In this document: positions 1 to 8,439 of the stretch, one piece after another | Layout: each line of letters starts with the position of its first letter | Numbering within the stretch: the first letter of the stretch is position 1 | Assembly (NCBI GenBank): GCA_003001795.1 | Contig: PVNI01000015.1 | Span: forward strand, 1 to 64,000 | Length of the DNA: 64,000 bases | Direction: 5' to 3' | Origin: Actinomadura viridilutea | Lineage (GTDB): Bacteria > Actinomycetota > Actinomycetes > Streptosporangiales > Streptosporangiaceae | Notes under the pieces: model-generated | What the model was told of the DNA's origin: nothing | The model's database searches: none | What the model saw: the letters and a program-made list of their open reading frames with translations, nothing else | Position numbers and translations under genes: made by a program

Positions 1-144
1 CTCAACGTCGAGGTCCTCTCCAGCGACGGCATGTCCATCGAGATGCGCGACACCGACGAGGACGTCTTCCGCGCCGCGGAGGAGCTCGGCATCGATCTGA
101 CCCGGCGCCCCAACGAAGGCGCCGTGAACGCCGACGGGAGCTGA
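1..144 (+). CDS. C-terminal part of an unrecognised protein
   Basis: The window opens inside a reading frame that runs 47 codons to a TGA. The visible tail is acidic and ends RRPNEGAVNADGS. Its codon use is typical of the region (strong G/C at third positions), so it is probably a real gene end. I do not recognise a family and nothing useful can be said about its function from the tail alone. Confidence 0.6.
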   Translation, partial: LNVEVLSSDGMSIEMRDTDEDVFRAAEELGIDLTRRPNEGAVNADGS

Positions 145-265
145 GCGACCACAGGCCGGCCCGAGAACCGTCGCTCGTGAGAGCCGGGCGGGGCTCGGGC
201 CGGCGCCCCTTCGGGTGAACCCGGAGGAGGCACGATCACGGCGGAACCCAAGGGAGGTGTGGTCC

Positions 266-409
266 ATGGCCGTCGCCGCGCGCGACTTCGAGGCCGACCA
301 CACCTCCCGAGCCGCCTTCTCAGCGGCGGCACCTCCGCGCAACGTTCCCACTGCAGAGTCCGATTTCTCGGACGTCCTCTTCTCGGACGTGCTCTACGGC
401 TGCGACTGA
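266..409 (+). CDS. possible 47-residue peptide gene with Cys-containing C-terminus
   Basis: A short frame starts at ATG 266 behind a near-perfect ribosome site (GGGAGGT at 252-258, 7 nt from the ATG). The peptide is acidic, has an internal FSDVL-FSDVL repeat and ends YGCD before TGA. After the TGA the frame stays open for 26 more codons (410-490, beginning DEYFDD, ending TAG). The size and the Cys-bearing acidic tail resemble a RiPP precursor, but there is no modification enzyme within the visible neighbourhood, so this is only an inference. It could also be a truncated remnant of a 74-codon gene with a Trp-to-stop change. Confidence 0.4.
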   Translation: MAVAARDFEADHTSRAAFSAAAPPRNVPTAESDFSDVLFSDVLYGCD

Positions 410-499
410 GACGAGTACTTCGACGACATCAGCCGCCCGGCGCGGGCCGGGTCGATCGTGTCGGCGGTCTCCCCCGACGCCTACCGGTAGCCGTCGCGG

Positions 500-1000
500 C
501 CGCGGATGCGCTGGTCGCCGCCGGAGCAGAACGCCCAGCCGCCGTCGCGCGGCGACGGGCCGTTGACGTTGGCATCGCACCATGTCGAAGGGCTGATGCC
601 CGCTCGTATCGTCCGAGTCGATCGCGGCCACTGTGACGCGGTCACCTTGGACGGGCCCGTGCGCGCCGACACCTCGGGGCGGCCGGGCTGCGGACGGGAG
701 ACCGGGCCGCGCCGCGGCCCGTCCACAGCCCCCTGATCACAGCCCCTGATCACAAACCTGCTGCCGCGTCGTACGGCGATCGTGCGGTCGTCGGCGTCCG
801 GCTGCTCGCAGGTGCCGACCACCGACGTGACACCGTCACCGTGTCCCCGGCCGTCCCGGTCGCCCTGGGACGCCTCGAGCGGATGCCGACGTGCGGCGCG
901 CGGCCCGTGGCGTGTCGATGGAACGGCGGACATCGAGGCGGAGGCGACGGCGGCCGCACTGCCCGTCACAGGGGCGCGGCACGGCCTCCTGAGGGGTGAG
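500..1000 (+). pseudogene. rsgA: decayed rsgA (ribosome small-subunit GTPase) remnant
   Basis: Fragments of RsgA can be read in different frames but in the right order. At about 590-650 the translation gives GLMPARIVRVDRGHCDAV, the OB-fold start of actinobacterial RsgA. At 758-786 it gives LLPRRTAIVR, the conserved segment before the GTPase domain. At 829-884 another frame reads DTVTVSPAVPVALGRLER, matching the segment before the G4 motif. At 926-960 an ADIEAEATAAAL segment follows where TKAD plus its helix is expected. No P-loop (GxSGVGKS) is present and several frame changes separate the pieces, so the gene is dead. A functional copy presumably lies elsewhere. Confidence 0.6.
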
Positions 1001-1186
1001 GCCCTCGGCGCCGCCATCTCCCCCGCGACTGCGCGCAGTGGGCCGCCCGTCCGGGACGCGCGGCTTGAGTGCGCGAGCCCACCGGTCGTCAGCTCCGCGA
1101 TCCCCTGCGGCGGGCAAGGAAGCCGTCACGGACACCTAGCAGACGGCCACGGGCCTGGCGGACGCATCAGCCGGCGGCAGGGTGTT

Positions 1187-2296
1187 TCACCAGCTGATCG
1201 CGGCTGCGACCGGCAGGTGGTCGCTGCCGGTGGGAGGCAGCACCCACGAGCTGCGCGGCTCCACGCCTTTGACCAGGATCTGGTCGAGCCGCACCACCGG
1301 GAACCTCGCGGGCCAACTGAAGCCGAAGCCGTCCCCCGCCGCGACCTGGGCCGACCGCAGCCGCGACGTGAGAGCGGCGAACGCGCGGTCGTCCACCGTG
1401 CCGTTCAGGTCGCCGAGCAGCACCACCCGCTTGATCCGCTCGGCGGCGACGGCCTCCCCAAGCGCCTGCGCGCCCCTGTCCCGATGGACCGTCCAAAAGC
1501 CCGCCCTGGGATTCACCCGTGCGGACCCCAGGTGGGCCACATACACCGCCAGAGGCCCGTGGTCCGTGGCCACCGTGGCGCGCAGCGCCCGGTTGTAGCG
1601 CATCTTCTCCTCGATCGGCTTGGTGGCGGCCAGCGGCCCGTAGTCCATCTGAATGTCGACCGGCCGGATCTCCGACAACGGCAGCTTGCTCCACAGCCCG
1701 ACCGTGCCCTGCACCGTGTGGTACGGGTACGCCTCGGCCAGCGCCTGCTCGTATGTCCCCCTGTCCTCCTGGGTCAGCTCCTCGAGCGCCAGCACGTCCG
1801 CACCGGAGGCGGCGAGGGCGCGGGCGGTGCCGACCGGGTCGGGGTTGCCGTCGCGGACGTTGTGACTGGCCACGGTGAGGTCGCCGCCCGGTCGGGACTT
1901 GTCGCCGAGCAGCGCGCCGAACAGGTGCAGCCACACGGTGACCGGCAGCAGCAGCGCGGCCACCGCGGAGGCGGAGCGGCGCCACAGCGCCCCGCCCAGC
2001 AGCACCGGAATGAACAGGCCGAACCACGGCAGGAAGGTCTCCACCAGGCTGCCGAGGTTCCCGACCCGGTTCGGGATCATCCCGTGCAGCAGCATGAGCA
2101 GGCCCAGCAGCAGCGCCAGCACCGCCAAGATCACGCCGCGTTCCCACGGCCCCGGCCGCATGACCAGGCGCATCGCCCGGCGGACGCTTTTCGCGCGCCG
2201 ACCGCCGGAGCCGGTGTCCGGTCGGCCGACGCGCGCCGATTCGATGTCCTCTGTGTCCGCCTTCGCCATCGTTCGCCCCCGCTTGCTCGTGGTCAC
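1187..2296 (-). CDS. vanJ: VanJ-like membrane endonuclease/exonuclease/phosphatase-family protein
   Basis: This 369-residue protein has a basic cytoplasmic N-terminus, three membrane segments (about 53-73, 86-103, 109-130) and an EEP-fold domain outside the membrane. EEP motifs seen: ASHNVRDGN (143-151), LEELTQ (171-176), LLGDLNGT (293-300) and GSDHLPV (357-363), which carry the metal and catalytic residues. In Streptomyces coelicolor VanJ has this architecture and confers teicoplanin resistance, probably by acting on lipid-linked wall intermediates. The GTG start overlaps the stop of the vanY-like gene as GTGA, so the two are translationally coupled. The neighbouring VanR/VanS supports the assignment; the exact substrate is inferred. 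Confidence 0.8.
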   Translation of the reverse strand: MTTSKRGRTMAKADTEDIESARVGRPDTGSGGRRAKSVRRAMRLVMRPGPWERGVILAVLALLLGLLMLLHGMIPNRVGNLGSLVETFLPWFGLFIPVLLGGALWRRSASAVAALLLPVTVWLHLFGALLGDKSRPGGDLTVASHNVRDGNPDPVGTARALAASGADVLALEELTQEDRGTYEQALAEAYPYHTVQGTVGLWSKLPLSEIRPVDIQMDYGPLAATKPIEEKMRYNRALRATVATDHGPLAVYVAHLGSARVNPRAGFWTVHRDRGAQALGEAVAAERIKRVVLLGDLNGTVDDRAFAALTSRLRSAQVAAGDGFGFSWPARFPVVRLDQILVKGVEPRSSWVLPPTGSDHLPVAAAISW

Positions 2297-2991
2297 TGTC
2301 GCATCCTCGGATCCTGGGTGGGGTCGGCGTACATGCGCGGGCAACCGCGTTCGACCGCACCGGCGCGCAGTTCGTAGTGCCAGGGCTCGTTCTTGTAGAT
2401 CTGGCACAGCCCGTACTGGGCGCCGTGTCTGGACAGCCACGCGGTGGCATCGGAAGGCCCGATGTCGACCGCGTCCCCCGACACGTGGGGGGAGGTGTCC
2501 GGGGTGGCCACCCATCGTGCGGCCTCTTCCTTAGACCCGTACTTGGCGATCGCTTCGCGCAGCAGCCGTGCCTGGTATTCCGGGGAGCGCCAGCCGCTGT
2601 TGACGTAGAACTGGACTCCGTCGTCCGCCGCGTCCGCCGCGGCGCGGCGGAGGGCCTCGAGCAGAGCCGGATCAAGGTTGGCCACGGCCGGAAACTCGTC
2701 GTCGAAGACCGTCACGCCGTCGGGGACGGCCCCGGCGGCCGGGCCGGACGCGCTGCCGCGCCCGGTGCGAGGGGCCTTCGAGGGCGGGGCCGCCGAAGCC
2801 GACGAGGACGGGGCCGGCGAGGACGGGGCCGGGGAGAAGGACTGCACTAGAGGCGGCTGCGACGCCGCTGAGGAGACCCCCGCCCAGTAGCCGAGGGCCG
2901 CGGCCACTGCCAAGGCGGCCGTGAGGCCGACGACGAGGAGCCAATGTCTCCGGCGGGTCGTCGTTCGTGCCGGTGATCGGGTTTGAGCCAT
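2293..2991 (-). CDS. vanY: VanY-type D-Ala-D-Ala carboxypeptidase (peptidase M15B)
   Basis: The product is 232 residues: a short basic N-terminus, one membrane anchor (about 17-37), a Ser/Pro/Ala-rich linker to about 90, then an extracytoplasmic M15B domain. Zinc and catalytic motifs are intact: SGWRSPEYQ (132-140), SPHVSGDAVD (167-176, H169 and D176 as zinc ligands) and EPWHYE (202-207, catalytic Glu and third ligand His205). Such enzymes trim the terminal D-Ala from wall precursors and lower glycopeptide binding. It precedes vanJ with a 4-nt overlap and is divergent from vanR, so VanR control across the shared 88-bp region is likely. Confidence 0.85.
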   Translation of the reverse strand: MAQTRSPARTTTRRRHWLLVVGLTAALAVAAALGYWAGVSSAASQPPLVQSFSPAPSSPAPSSSASAAPPSKAPRTGRGSASGPAAGAVPDGVTVFDDEFPAVANLDPALLEALRRAAADAADDGVQFYVNSGWRSPEYQARLLREAIAKYGSKEEAARWVATPDTSPHVSGDAVDIGPSDATAWLSRHGAQYGLCQIYKNEPWHYELRAGAVERGCPRMYADPTQDPRMRQ

Positions 2992-3023
2992 GCCGCCACT
3001 CAAGGCGACGCGGTGTTGCCGGG

Positions 3024-3045
3024 GCGTATGCGGATTTCCATACGC
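3024..3045. promoter_or_regulatory. palindrome between vanY and vanR, candidate VanR operator
   Basis: GCGTATGC and CCATACGC face each other across 6 bp (7 of 8 positions pair). It sits in the middle of the 88-bp divergent promoter region, about 34 bp before the vanR start, where a response regulator controlling both sides would bind. Confidence 0.5.
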
Positions 3046-3078
3046 TGGCGATATGCGCCGGCACGTACCATCCGGTGC

Positions 3079-3798
3079 ATGCGTGTGCTGATAGTCGAGG
3101 ACGAGCCGTACCTGGCGGAAGCCGTCCGCGACGGCCTGCGCCTGGAAGCGATCGCGGCCGACATCGCGGGCGACGGCGACACCGCCCTGGAGCTGCTCGA
3201 CGTCAACACCTACGACATCGCCGTCCTCGACCGCGACATCCCCGGCCCTTCCGGCGACGAGATCGCGAAGCGCATCGTCGCGTCCGGCAGCGGCATGCCG
3301 ATCCTCATGCTCACCGCCGCCGACCGGATCGACGACAAGGCGTCGGGGTTCGAGCTGGGCGCCGACGACTACCTCACCAAACCGTTCGACCTTCGCGAGC
3401 TCGTCCTGCGGCTGCGGGCGCTGGACCGCCGGCGCGCGCACGTCCGGCCCCCGGTCCGCGAGATCGCGGGCCTGCGGCTGGACCCCTTCCGCCGGGAGGT
3501 CTTCCGCGACGGACGCTACATCCCGCTCACCCGCAAGCAGTTCGCGGTGCTGGAAATGCTCGTCGCCGCCGAAGGCGGTGTCGTCAGCGCCGAAGAGCTG
3601 CTGGAACGGGCCTGGGACGCCAACGCCGACCCGTTCACCAACGCCGTCCGCATCACCGTCTCCGCCTTGCGCAAACGCCTCGGCGAACCCTGGCTGATCG
3701 CCACGGTGCCGGGCGTCGGCTACCGGATCGACACGAGCCGGACACCGGCGCGGACCCCGCCCGCCCCAGCAGAGCCCATGGATAGTGCCCATGGATAG
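3079..3798 (+). CDS. vanR: VanR-type response regulator
   Basis: This is a 239-residue OmpR-class regulator. The receiver domain starts MRVLIVEDEP; the phosphorylated Asp is D51 (VLDRDIPG) and the signalling Lys is K101 (LTKPF). A winged-helix DNA-binding domain occupies about 130-225 and ends VPGVGYRI. The sequence is close to what I recall of VanR from S. coelicolor along its length, including AGDGDTALELL and ENTGRP-bearing partner VanS. It would activate van genes when phosphorylated by VanS in response to glycopeptide. The start was chosen at the ATG giving the canonical receiver N-terminus. Confidence 0.88.
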   Translation: MRVLIVEDEPYLAEAVRDGLRLEAIAADIAGDGDTALELLDVNTYDIAVLDRDIPGPSGDEIAKRIVASGSGMPILMLTAADRIDDKASGFELGADDYLTKPFDLRELVLRLRALDRRRAHVRPPVREIAGLRLDPFRREVFRDGRYIPLTRKQFAVLEMLVAAEGGVVSAEELLERAWDANADPFTNAVRITVSALRKRLGEPWLIATVPGVGYRIDTSRTPARTPPAPAEPMDSAHG

Positions 3799-3810
3799 AG
3801 CCCATGGATG
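3774..3810 (+). repeat. three tandem 13-bp repeats at the vanR/vanS junction
   Basis: The unit GCCCATGGATAG recurs at 3774, 3787 and 3800 (the last differs at its end). The repeats span the vanR stop and the vanS ATG, so gain or loss of a unit would change the vanR tail and the spacing to vanS. Confidence 0.85.
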
Positions 3811-4988
3811 ACGTCATGACCAGACGCCCAGGCCTGAGCGCCCGGCTGAAACTCACCCTCAGCTACGCCGGCTTCCTCCTCCTCGCCGGCGTCCTCCTGA
3901 TGGCCGTGCTATGGGTGTTCGTGCTGCGCCACCTGCCCGACGAGGACCCCGAGAACATCCGCAGACGCTTCGGCGCCACCGTGATCATCGTGAGCGCCGA
4001 CCGCAGCGAAATGGTGCGCGGCTTCGCCCCCGCCGCGGCCGCGGTGCTGCTGTTCCTCCTGGTGTTCGGCCTCCTGGGAGGATGGATCCTCGCAGGGCGG
4101 ATGCTCGCGCCGCTCACCCGGATCGCGGACGCGGCGCGGAAGGCCTCCGAAGGATCGCTGTCCCACCGCATCCGGCTGCGGGGCCGCAGAGACGAGTTCC
4201 GCGAACTCGCCGACGTGTTCGACACCATGCTCGGGCAACTCGAGTCCCACGTCGCCGAGCAGCGGAGGTTCGCCGCGAACGCCTCCCACGAGCTGCGCAC
4301 GCCGCTGGCCGTCTCCAAGACCCTCCTCGACGCCGCCCGCAACGCCCCGCCGCGGGACCAGGGCGAGCTCATCGAACGCCTCCACGCGGTCAACACGCGG
4401 GCGATCGACCTCACCGAGGCGCTTCTGCTGCTCAGCCGCGCCGACCGCAAGAACTTCACCCGCGAGGCGGTCGACCTGTCCCTCCTCGCCGAGGAAGCCG
4501 TCGAGACGCTGCTCCCCCTCGCCGAACAGCGCGACGTGACGCTCGAGGTCACCGGGGAGATGGCGGAGACGTCCGGCTCCCCCGAGCTTTTGTTGCGGCT
4601 GGTGACCAATCTCGTGCAGAACGCCATCGTCCACAACGTCCCCGCCGGCGGCACCGCGACCGTCCAGACCGGGACGCGGCACGACGTGAGCGTGCTGCGG
4701 GTCGAGAACACCGGTCGGCCGGTCCCGCCGGACCTGCTGCCGACCCTCACCGAACCCTTCCAACGCGGGACGCAACGCACACGCGCCGACGAGCATGCCG
4801 GAGTCGGCCTGGGGTTGGCGATCGTGCACAGCGTCGTCCGGGCGCATGACGGGACCCTCGACCTCGCGCCCCGCGAAGGCGGCGGTCTCGTCGCCACGGT
4901 CCGACTTCCTCGAGCGCACGCCAGGACGTCCCAGCAGGCGGCGTCTCAGCGGGCATCGTCCACCAGCGAAGCCGACCGGACACGTTGA
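3804..4988 (+). CDS. vanS: VanS-type sensor histidine kinase
   Basis: This is a 394-residue kinase with TM segments at about 21-40 and 74-98 enclosing a short extracellular loop of about 33 residues, a HAMP segment, the H-box ASHELRTPLA (phospho-His162), N-box LVTNLVQNAIVHN (about 268-280) and G-box GVGLGLAIVH (about 331-340). The short sensor loop is characteristic of actinomycete VanS proteins, which sense vancomycin-type glycopeptides directly. It starts 5 nt after the vanR stop; a second ATG at 3816 is an alternative. The last 30 residues, after the kinase core, are Ser/Arg-rich and poorly conserved. Confidence 0.85.
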   Translation: MDDVMTRRPGLSARLKLTLSYAGFLLLAGVLLMAVLWVFVLRHLPDEDPENIRRRFGATVIIVSADRSEMVRGFAPAAAAVLLFLLVFGLLGGWILAGRMLAPLTRIADAARKASEGSLSHRIRLRGRRDEFRELADVFDTMLGQLESHVAEQRRFAANASHELRTPLAVSKTLLDAARNAPPRDQGELIERLHAVNTRAIDLTEALLLLSRADRKNFTREAVDLSLLAEEAVETLLPLAEQRDVTLEVTGEMAETSGSPELLLRLVTNLVQNAIVHNVPAGGTATVQTGTRHDVSVLRVENTGRPVPPDLLPTLTEPFQRGTQRTRADEHAGVGLGLAIVHSVVRAHDGTLDLAPREGGGLVATVRLPRAHARTSQQAASQRASSTSEADRTR

Positions 4989-5149
4989 CGGACGTCGCGA
5001 CGGTCGGGCCCGCACGGCAGACCTCGCCGGTGACACAGCGCCAGTCACTTTGACGCACGAGCAGTCCGGCCCGGCCGACCTGGTGCGTGAGCCGATGCCC
5101 ATCGACCAACGCACCGTCAAGGCGCTGACGCGCGCGGGAGCATCGGTGC

Positions 5150-6439
5150 TCAGCTCAGATAGCGCAGCCACAGGTAGGGGACGACCAACGCGATGGTGAT
5201 CACGGTGACGACCAGGCCGTAGCGGGTGAAGGTCCAGAAGCTGATGGGCGCGCCGTTGCGGGCGGCGATGCCCAGCACCACCACGTTGGCGCTGGCCCCG
5301 ATGGCGGTGGCGTTGCCTCCCAGGTCGGCGCCGAAGGCCATGGCCCACCACAGCACCTGCGGGTCGCCTCCCGCGCCTGTGACGGTGTCGGCGAGGTCGG
5401 AGACGATCGGGCTCATGGTGGCCACGAAGGGGATGTTGTCGATGACGGCCGACAGTCCTGCCGAGCCCCACAGCAGCACCATGGCGGCAAGCCCCAGACG
5501 CCCTTCGGTGGCCTCGGCGGCCGCTTTGGAGACGGCGTCGATGACGCCCGCCTCGACCAGGCTGCCGACCATCACGAACAGTCCGGCGAAGAACACCAGA
5601 GTGGGCCATTCGACCTCCTCCAGCGCCTGTTGTGTGGTGACCCTGGTGACCACCACCAGCAGCCCCGCCCCCAGCAGCGCCACGACGGAGGGCTCATAGT
5701 GCAGCACGGGGTGCAGCACGAACGCCGCGACCACCAGGCCCAGCACGGTCAACGCCTGGATGAGCATCTTGCGGTCGGTGATGGCCTCCCGCGCCTCCAG
5801 CGACATCACCGCGGCGACCCGGTCGGGGTCGTAGGTGAAGGCGCGCCGGAACAGCCACCGGCACAGCAGGCAGAACACCACCATCAGCACCACGGCCATC
5901 GGCGCCATGTGGATGAGGAAGTCGTTGAAGGTCAGGTCGGCGCGGCTGGCGATGATGATGTTGGGCGGGTCGCCGACCAGCGTGGCCGCCCCGCCGATGT
6001 TGGAGGCCATCACCTCGGCCAGCAGGTACGGCACGACGTTCAGCGCCAGGCGTTCGCAGACCAGGAAGGTGACCGGGGCGATGAGCAGCACGGTGGTGAC
6101 GTTGTCCAGCAGCGCCGACACCGCCGCGGTGATCACCGCGAGCATGACCATCAGCCGGTAGGGCCTGCCGCGCGCCTTCTTGGCCGCCCAGATCGCCAGG
6201 AACTCGAACACGCCGGTCTGCCGCAGCACCGAAACGATCACCATCATGCCGAGCAGCAGGAAGACGACGTTCCAGTCGATGCCGGTCTGCTCGGAGAAGA
6301 ACGCCTTCTGCGCGTCGGTGATGTGCAGCGCCAGCATCAGCGCGGCGCCGCCGAGCGCGACCTTGGTCCGGTGGATCTTGTCTGTCGCGATCAGCGCGTA
6401 GGCGGCGACGAAGATGACGATCGCGGCAGTGGCGAGCAC
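5150..6439 (-). CDS. ArsB/NhaD-family ion transporter (IT superfamily)
   Basis: A 429-residue polytopic protein with about 11-12 hydrophobic segments. Family hallmarks are visible: LDNVTTVLL (about 105-113), SNIGGAATLVGDPPN (about 140-154) and the symmetry-related IDNIPFVATMSP and GGNATAIGASAN in the second half. These are the discontinuous helices of ArsB, NhaD and P-protein-like transporters. The substrate cannot be told from sequence: Na+/H+ exchange fits the two proton-antiporter genes upstream in the same direction, while arsenite or an organic anion remains possible. It is separated by 114 bp from the KhtT-like gene. Confidence 0.8.
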   Translation of the reverse strand: MLATAAIVIFVAAYALIATDKIHRTKVALGGAALMLALHITDAQKAFFSEQTGIDWNVVFLLLGMMVIVSVLRQTGVFEFLAIWAAKKARGRPYRLMVMLAVITAAVSALLDNVTTVLLIAPVTFLVCERLALNVVPYLLAEVMASNIGGAATLVGDPPNIIIASRADLTFNDFLIHMAPMAVVLMVVFCLLCRWLFRRAFTYDPDRVAAVMSLEAREAITDRKMLIQALTVLGLVVAAFVLHPVLHYEPSVVALLGAGLLVVVTRVTTQQALEEVEWPTLVFFAGLFVMVGSLVEAGVIDAVSKAAAEATEGRLGLAAMVLLWGSAGLSAVIDNIPFVATMSPIVSDLADTVTGAGGDPQVLWWAMAFGADLGGNATAIGASANVVVLGIAARNGAPISFWTFTRYGLVVTVITIALVVPYLWLRYLS

Positions 6440-6553
6440 GAGGCGGCCTCCCGGAAGAACGGTGGAAACGGCGGGCGGCTGCAGGTGAAACCGCCCGCGA
6501 AGCGGTCACCGGCAGGCAGGTCGTTCGGAGGAAGGGGACGGTGCGCCGACAGG

Positions 6554-6880
6554 TCACGGAGGCGGACGGCCGGTGCCGCCGGACGCGGTGAGCTCGTCCA
6601 GGCGCCGCTCCAGCGCGGCGATCCGGTCGTCGACCGACCGCTCGTGCAGGAGCTGGGCGAGCTGGTCGGCCTCATCGCGGTCCAGGACGATGCTGTGCGC
6701 GGGCCTGTCGGGATCCGCTCCCTGGTCGGGATCGACGGGCGACGCGGGACCGTAGACGTACAGGGTCCGCTCCCCGCGGGTGTCGATGAACAGGGCGAGC
6801 CGCTTCCCGCGGCGGGTCAGTATGTGGTACAGAGTGCCGCTGCCCGGCACGGTGGTGGGAGTGACGTGCATCGTGGTCAC
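6554..6880 (-). CDS. KhtT-like regulatory subunit of a cation:proton antiporter
   Basis: This 108-residue cytoplasmic protein has the N-terminal domain seen in actinobacterial antiporter regulatory subunits (PGSGTLYHILTRRGKRLALF, then DRDEADQLAQLL). Instead of the usual TrkA-C (RCK_C) domain it ends in a short predicted coiled coil (DDRIAALERRLDEL). The ATG overlaps the stop of the upstream antiporter as ATGA, so the two are co-translated. Its likely role is gating of that antiporter, which itself already carries a TrkA-C-like tail. Confidence 0.7.
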   Translation of the reverse strand: MTTMHVTPTTVPGSGTLYHILTRRGKRLALFIDTRGERTLYVYGPASPVDPDQGADPDRPAHSIVLDRDEADQLAQLLHERSVDDRIAALERRLDELTASGGTGRPPP

Positions 6881-8439
6881 CTCCGCTGGCGTGTGCGGGT
6901 GTCGGAGACATGCCCGGATTCGTTCTCGGCATCGGCGCCGGGTTCGGGATCGCCGTATTCCCCGTGCCAGTAGGCCAGGCGGCCGCGGCGGCCGACGGCG
7001 CGCAGGCGGCGCTCGGTGGCCTGGCGGGTTGCGCTCGTGGTCACGATGAGCAGTTCGTCCCCCTCCAACAGCACGGTGGTCGGGCCGGGGACCAGGGCGG
7101 TGCCGTCACGGATGATCAGGTTGATCACGGCCGGCGGGGGCAGCCGCAGCTCGGAGATCTCCACGCCGTGCAACCGGGAGCCGGGCGGGATGGTCAGGGT
7201 CAGCAGTTCGGCGCCCAGCACGTCCAAAGGCGCGGCCTCGACCTGCAGTTCGCGGGCCTGGTCGGGACGGATCAGCCCCAGCAGCCGCGCCGTCGGCGCC
7301 AGGCTGGGCCCCTGGATGAGGGTGAACACCACGACCAGCAGGAACACGATGTGCAGCAGGTCCCGGGCGCCGGGGACGCCGGCGACGACGGGGAAGGTGG
7401 TCAGCACGATCGGCACGGCGCCGCGCAGCCCCGCCCAGGAGATGAACGCCTGCTCCCGCCAGGGCACGCGGAACGGCACCAGGCAGACCAGCACCGAGAT
7501 CGGCCGCGCGGCCAGCAGCAGGATCAGGCCCACCACGAGGGCCGCTCCGATCGCCGCCGGCAGCTCGCTCGGGGTGACCAGCAGGCCCAGCATCACGAAC
7601 AGGGCGATCTGGGCGAGCCAGCCCAGGCCCTCGGCGAACGAGCGGGTGGCCGCGCGGTGCGGCAGCCGGCAGTTGCCCATTACCAGGCCGGCCAGGTAGG
7701 AGGCGATGATCCCGCTGGCCCCCGCGGCGCCGGCGGCGGCGAACGCGATGATGCCGAACCCGACGATCGCCAGCGGATACAGCCCGGTCGCCGGCAGCGC
7801 GATCCGCCGCAGCGCGCTGACCCCCACGCGCGCGACCACCAGCCCGATCACGGCGCCGACGGCCAACTGGTACAGCAGGTTGCCCACCACATGGACGGGG
7901 TCGAACGTCTCGGTGGCGGCGCTGCTGAACACCAGCACCAAAATGATGGTCGGCGCGTCGTTGAAGCCCGACTCGGCCTCCACCAGGCCGGTGACCTTGG
8001 ACGGAAGCGGCACGGAGCGCAGCACGGCGAACACCGCAGCGGCGTCCGTCGACGACACGATCGCACCCAGCAGCAGCGCCAGCTGCCAGTCCAAGCCCAG
8101 CAGGAAATGCGCTCCGGCGCCGGTGACCACGACCGAGACGCCCACCCCCACGGTCGCCAGCACCCCGGCCGGGGCCAGCAGGCGCCGCACGTCGGACCAC
8201 GACGTGGTCAGTCCGCCCTCGATCAGGATGAAGGCCAGCGCGGTCGTCCCCAGCGCCTGGGCCAGCTGCGCGTTGTCGAAGTCCAGACCGAGCCCGTCCT
8301 CGCCCACGATGACCCCGACGGCGAGGAACAGCAGCAGGCTGGGCAGCCCGACCCGGTGCGCCAGGCGGGCGGCGGCGATGCTGGCCAACAGGACCGCCCC
8401 GCCGAACAGCAGCGCCACGTACAGCTGCGACAGGGTCAT
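6877..8439 (-). CDS. NhaP2/CPA1-type K+(Na+)/H+ antiporter with TrkA-C domain
   Basis: This is a 520-residue protein: about 12-13 membrane helices (residues 1-385), then a cytosolic TrkA-C domain (about 400-480, with PPGSRLHGVEISELRLP) and a charged tail. CPA motifs include EGGLTTSW, SSTDAAAVFAVL and AESGFNDAPT (proton/cation path), and SWAGLRGAVPI. Such proteins exchange cytosolic K+ or Na+ for protons. I chose ATG 8439 because it gives the first transmembrane helix directly and overlaps a small upstream frame. Cotranscription with the KhtT-like subunit downstream is near certain. Confidence 0.85.
   Translation of the reverse strand: MTLSQLYVALLFGGAVLLASIAAARLAHRVGLPSLLLFLAVGVIVGEDGLGLDFDNAQLAQALGTTALAFILIEGGLTTSWSDVRRLLAPAGVLATVGVGVSVVVTGAGAHFLLGLDWQLALLLGAIVSSTDAAAVFAVLRSVPLPSKVTGLVEAESGFNDAPTIILVLVFSSAATETFDPVHVVGNLLYQLAVGAVIGLVVARVGVSALRRIALPATGLYPLAIVGFGIIAFAAAGAAGASGIIASYLAGLVMGNCRLPHRAATRSFAEGLGWLAQIALFVMLGLLVTPSELPAAIGAALVVGLILLLAARPISVLVCLVPFRVPWREQAFISWAGLRGAVPIVLTTFPVVAGVPGARDLLHIVFLLVVVFTLIQGPSLAPTARLLGLIRPDQARELQVEAAPLDVLGAELLTLTIPPGSRLHGVEISELRLPPPAVINLIIRDGTALVPGPTTVLLEGDELLIVTTSATRQATERRLRAVGRRGRLAYWHGEYGDPEPGADAENESGHVSDTRTRQRR

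Noticed and set aside
782..2377. Long plus-strand open frames across the vanJ/vanY genes
   Set aside because: They are antisense shadows of high-GC genes; the minus-strand frames carry the catalytic motifs and transmembrane segments.
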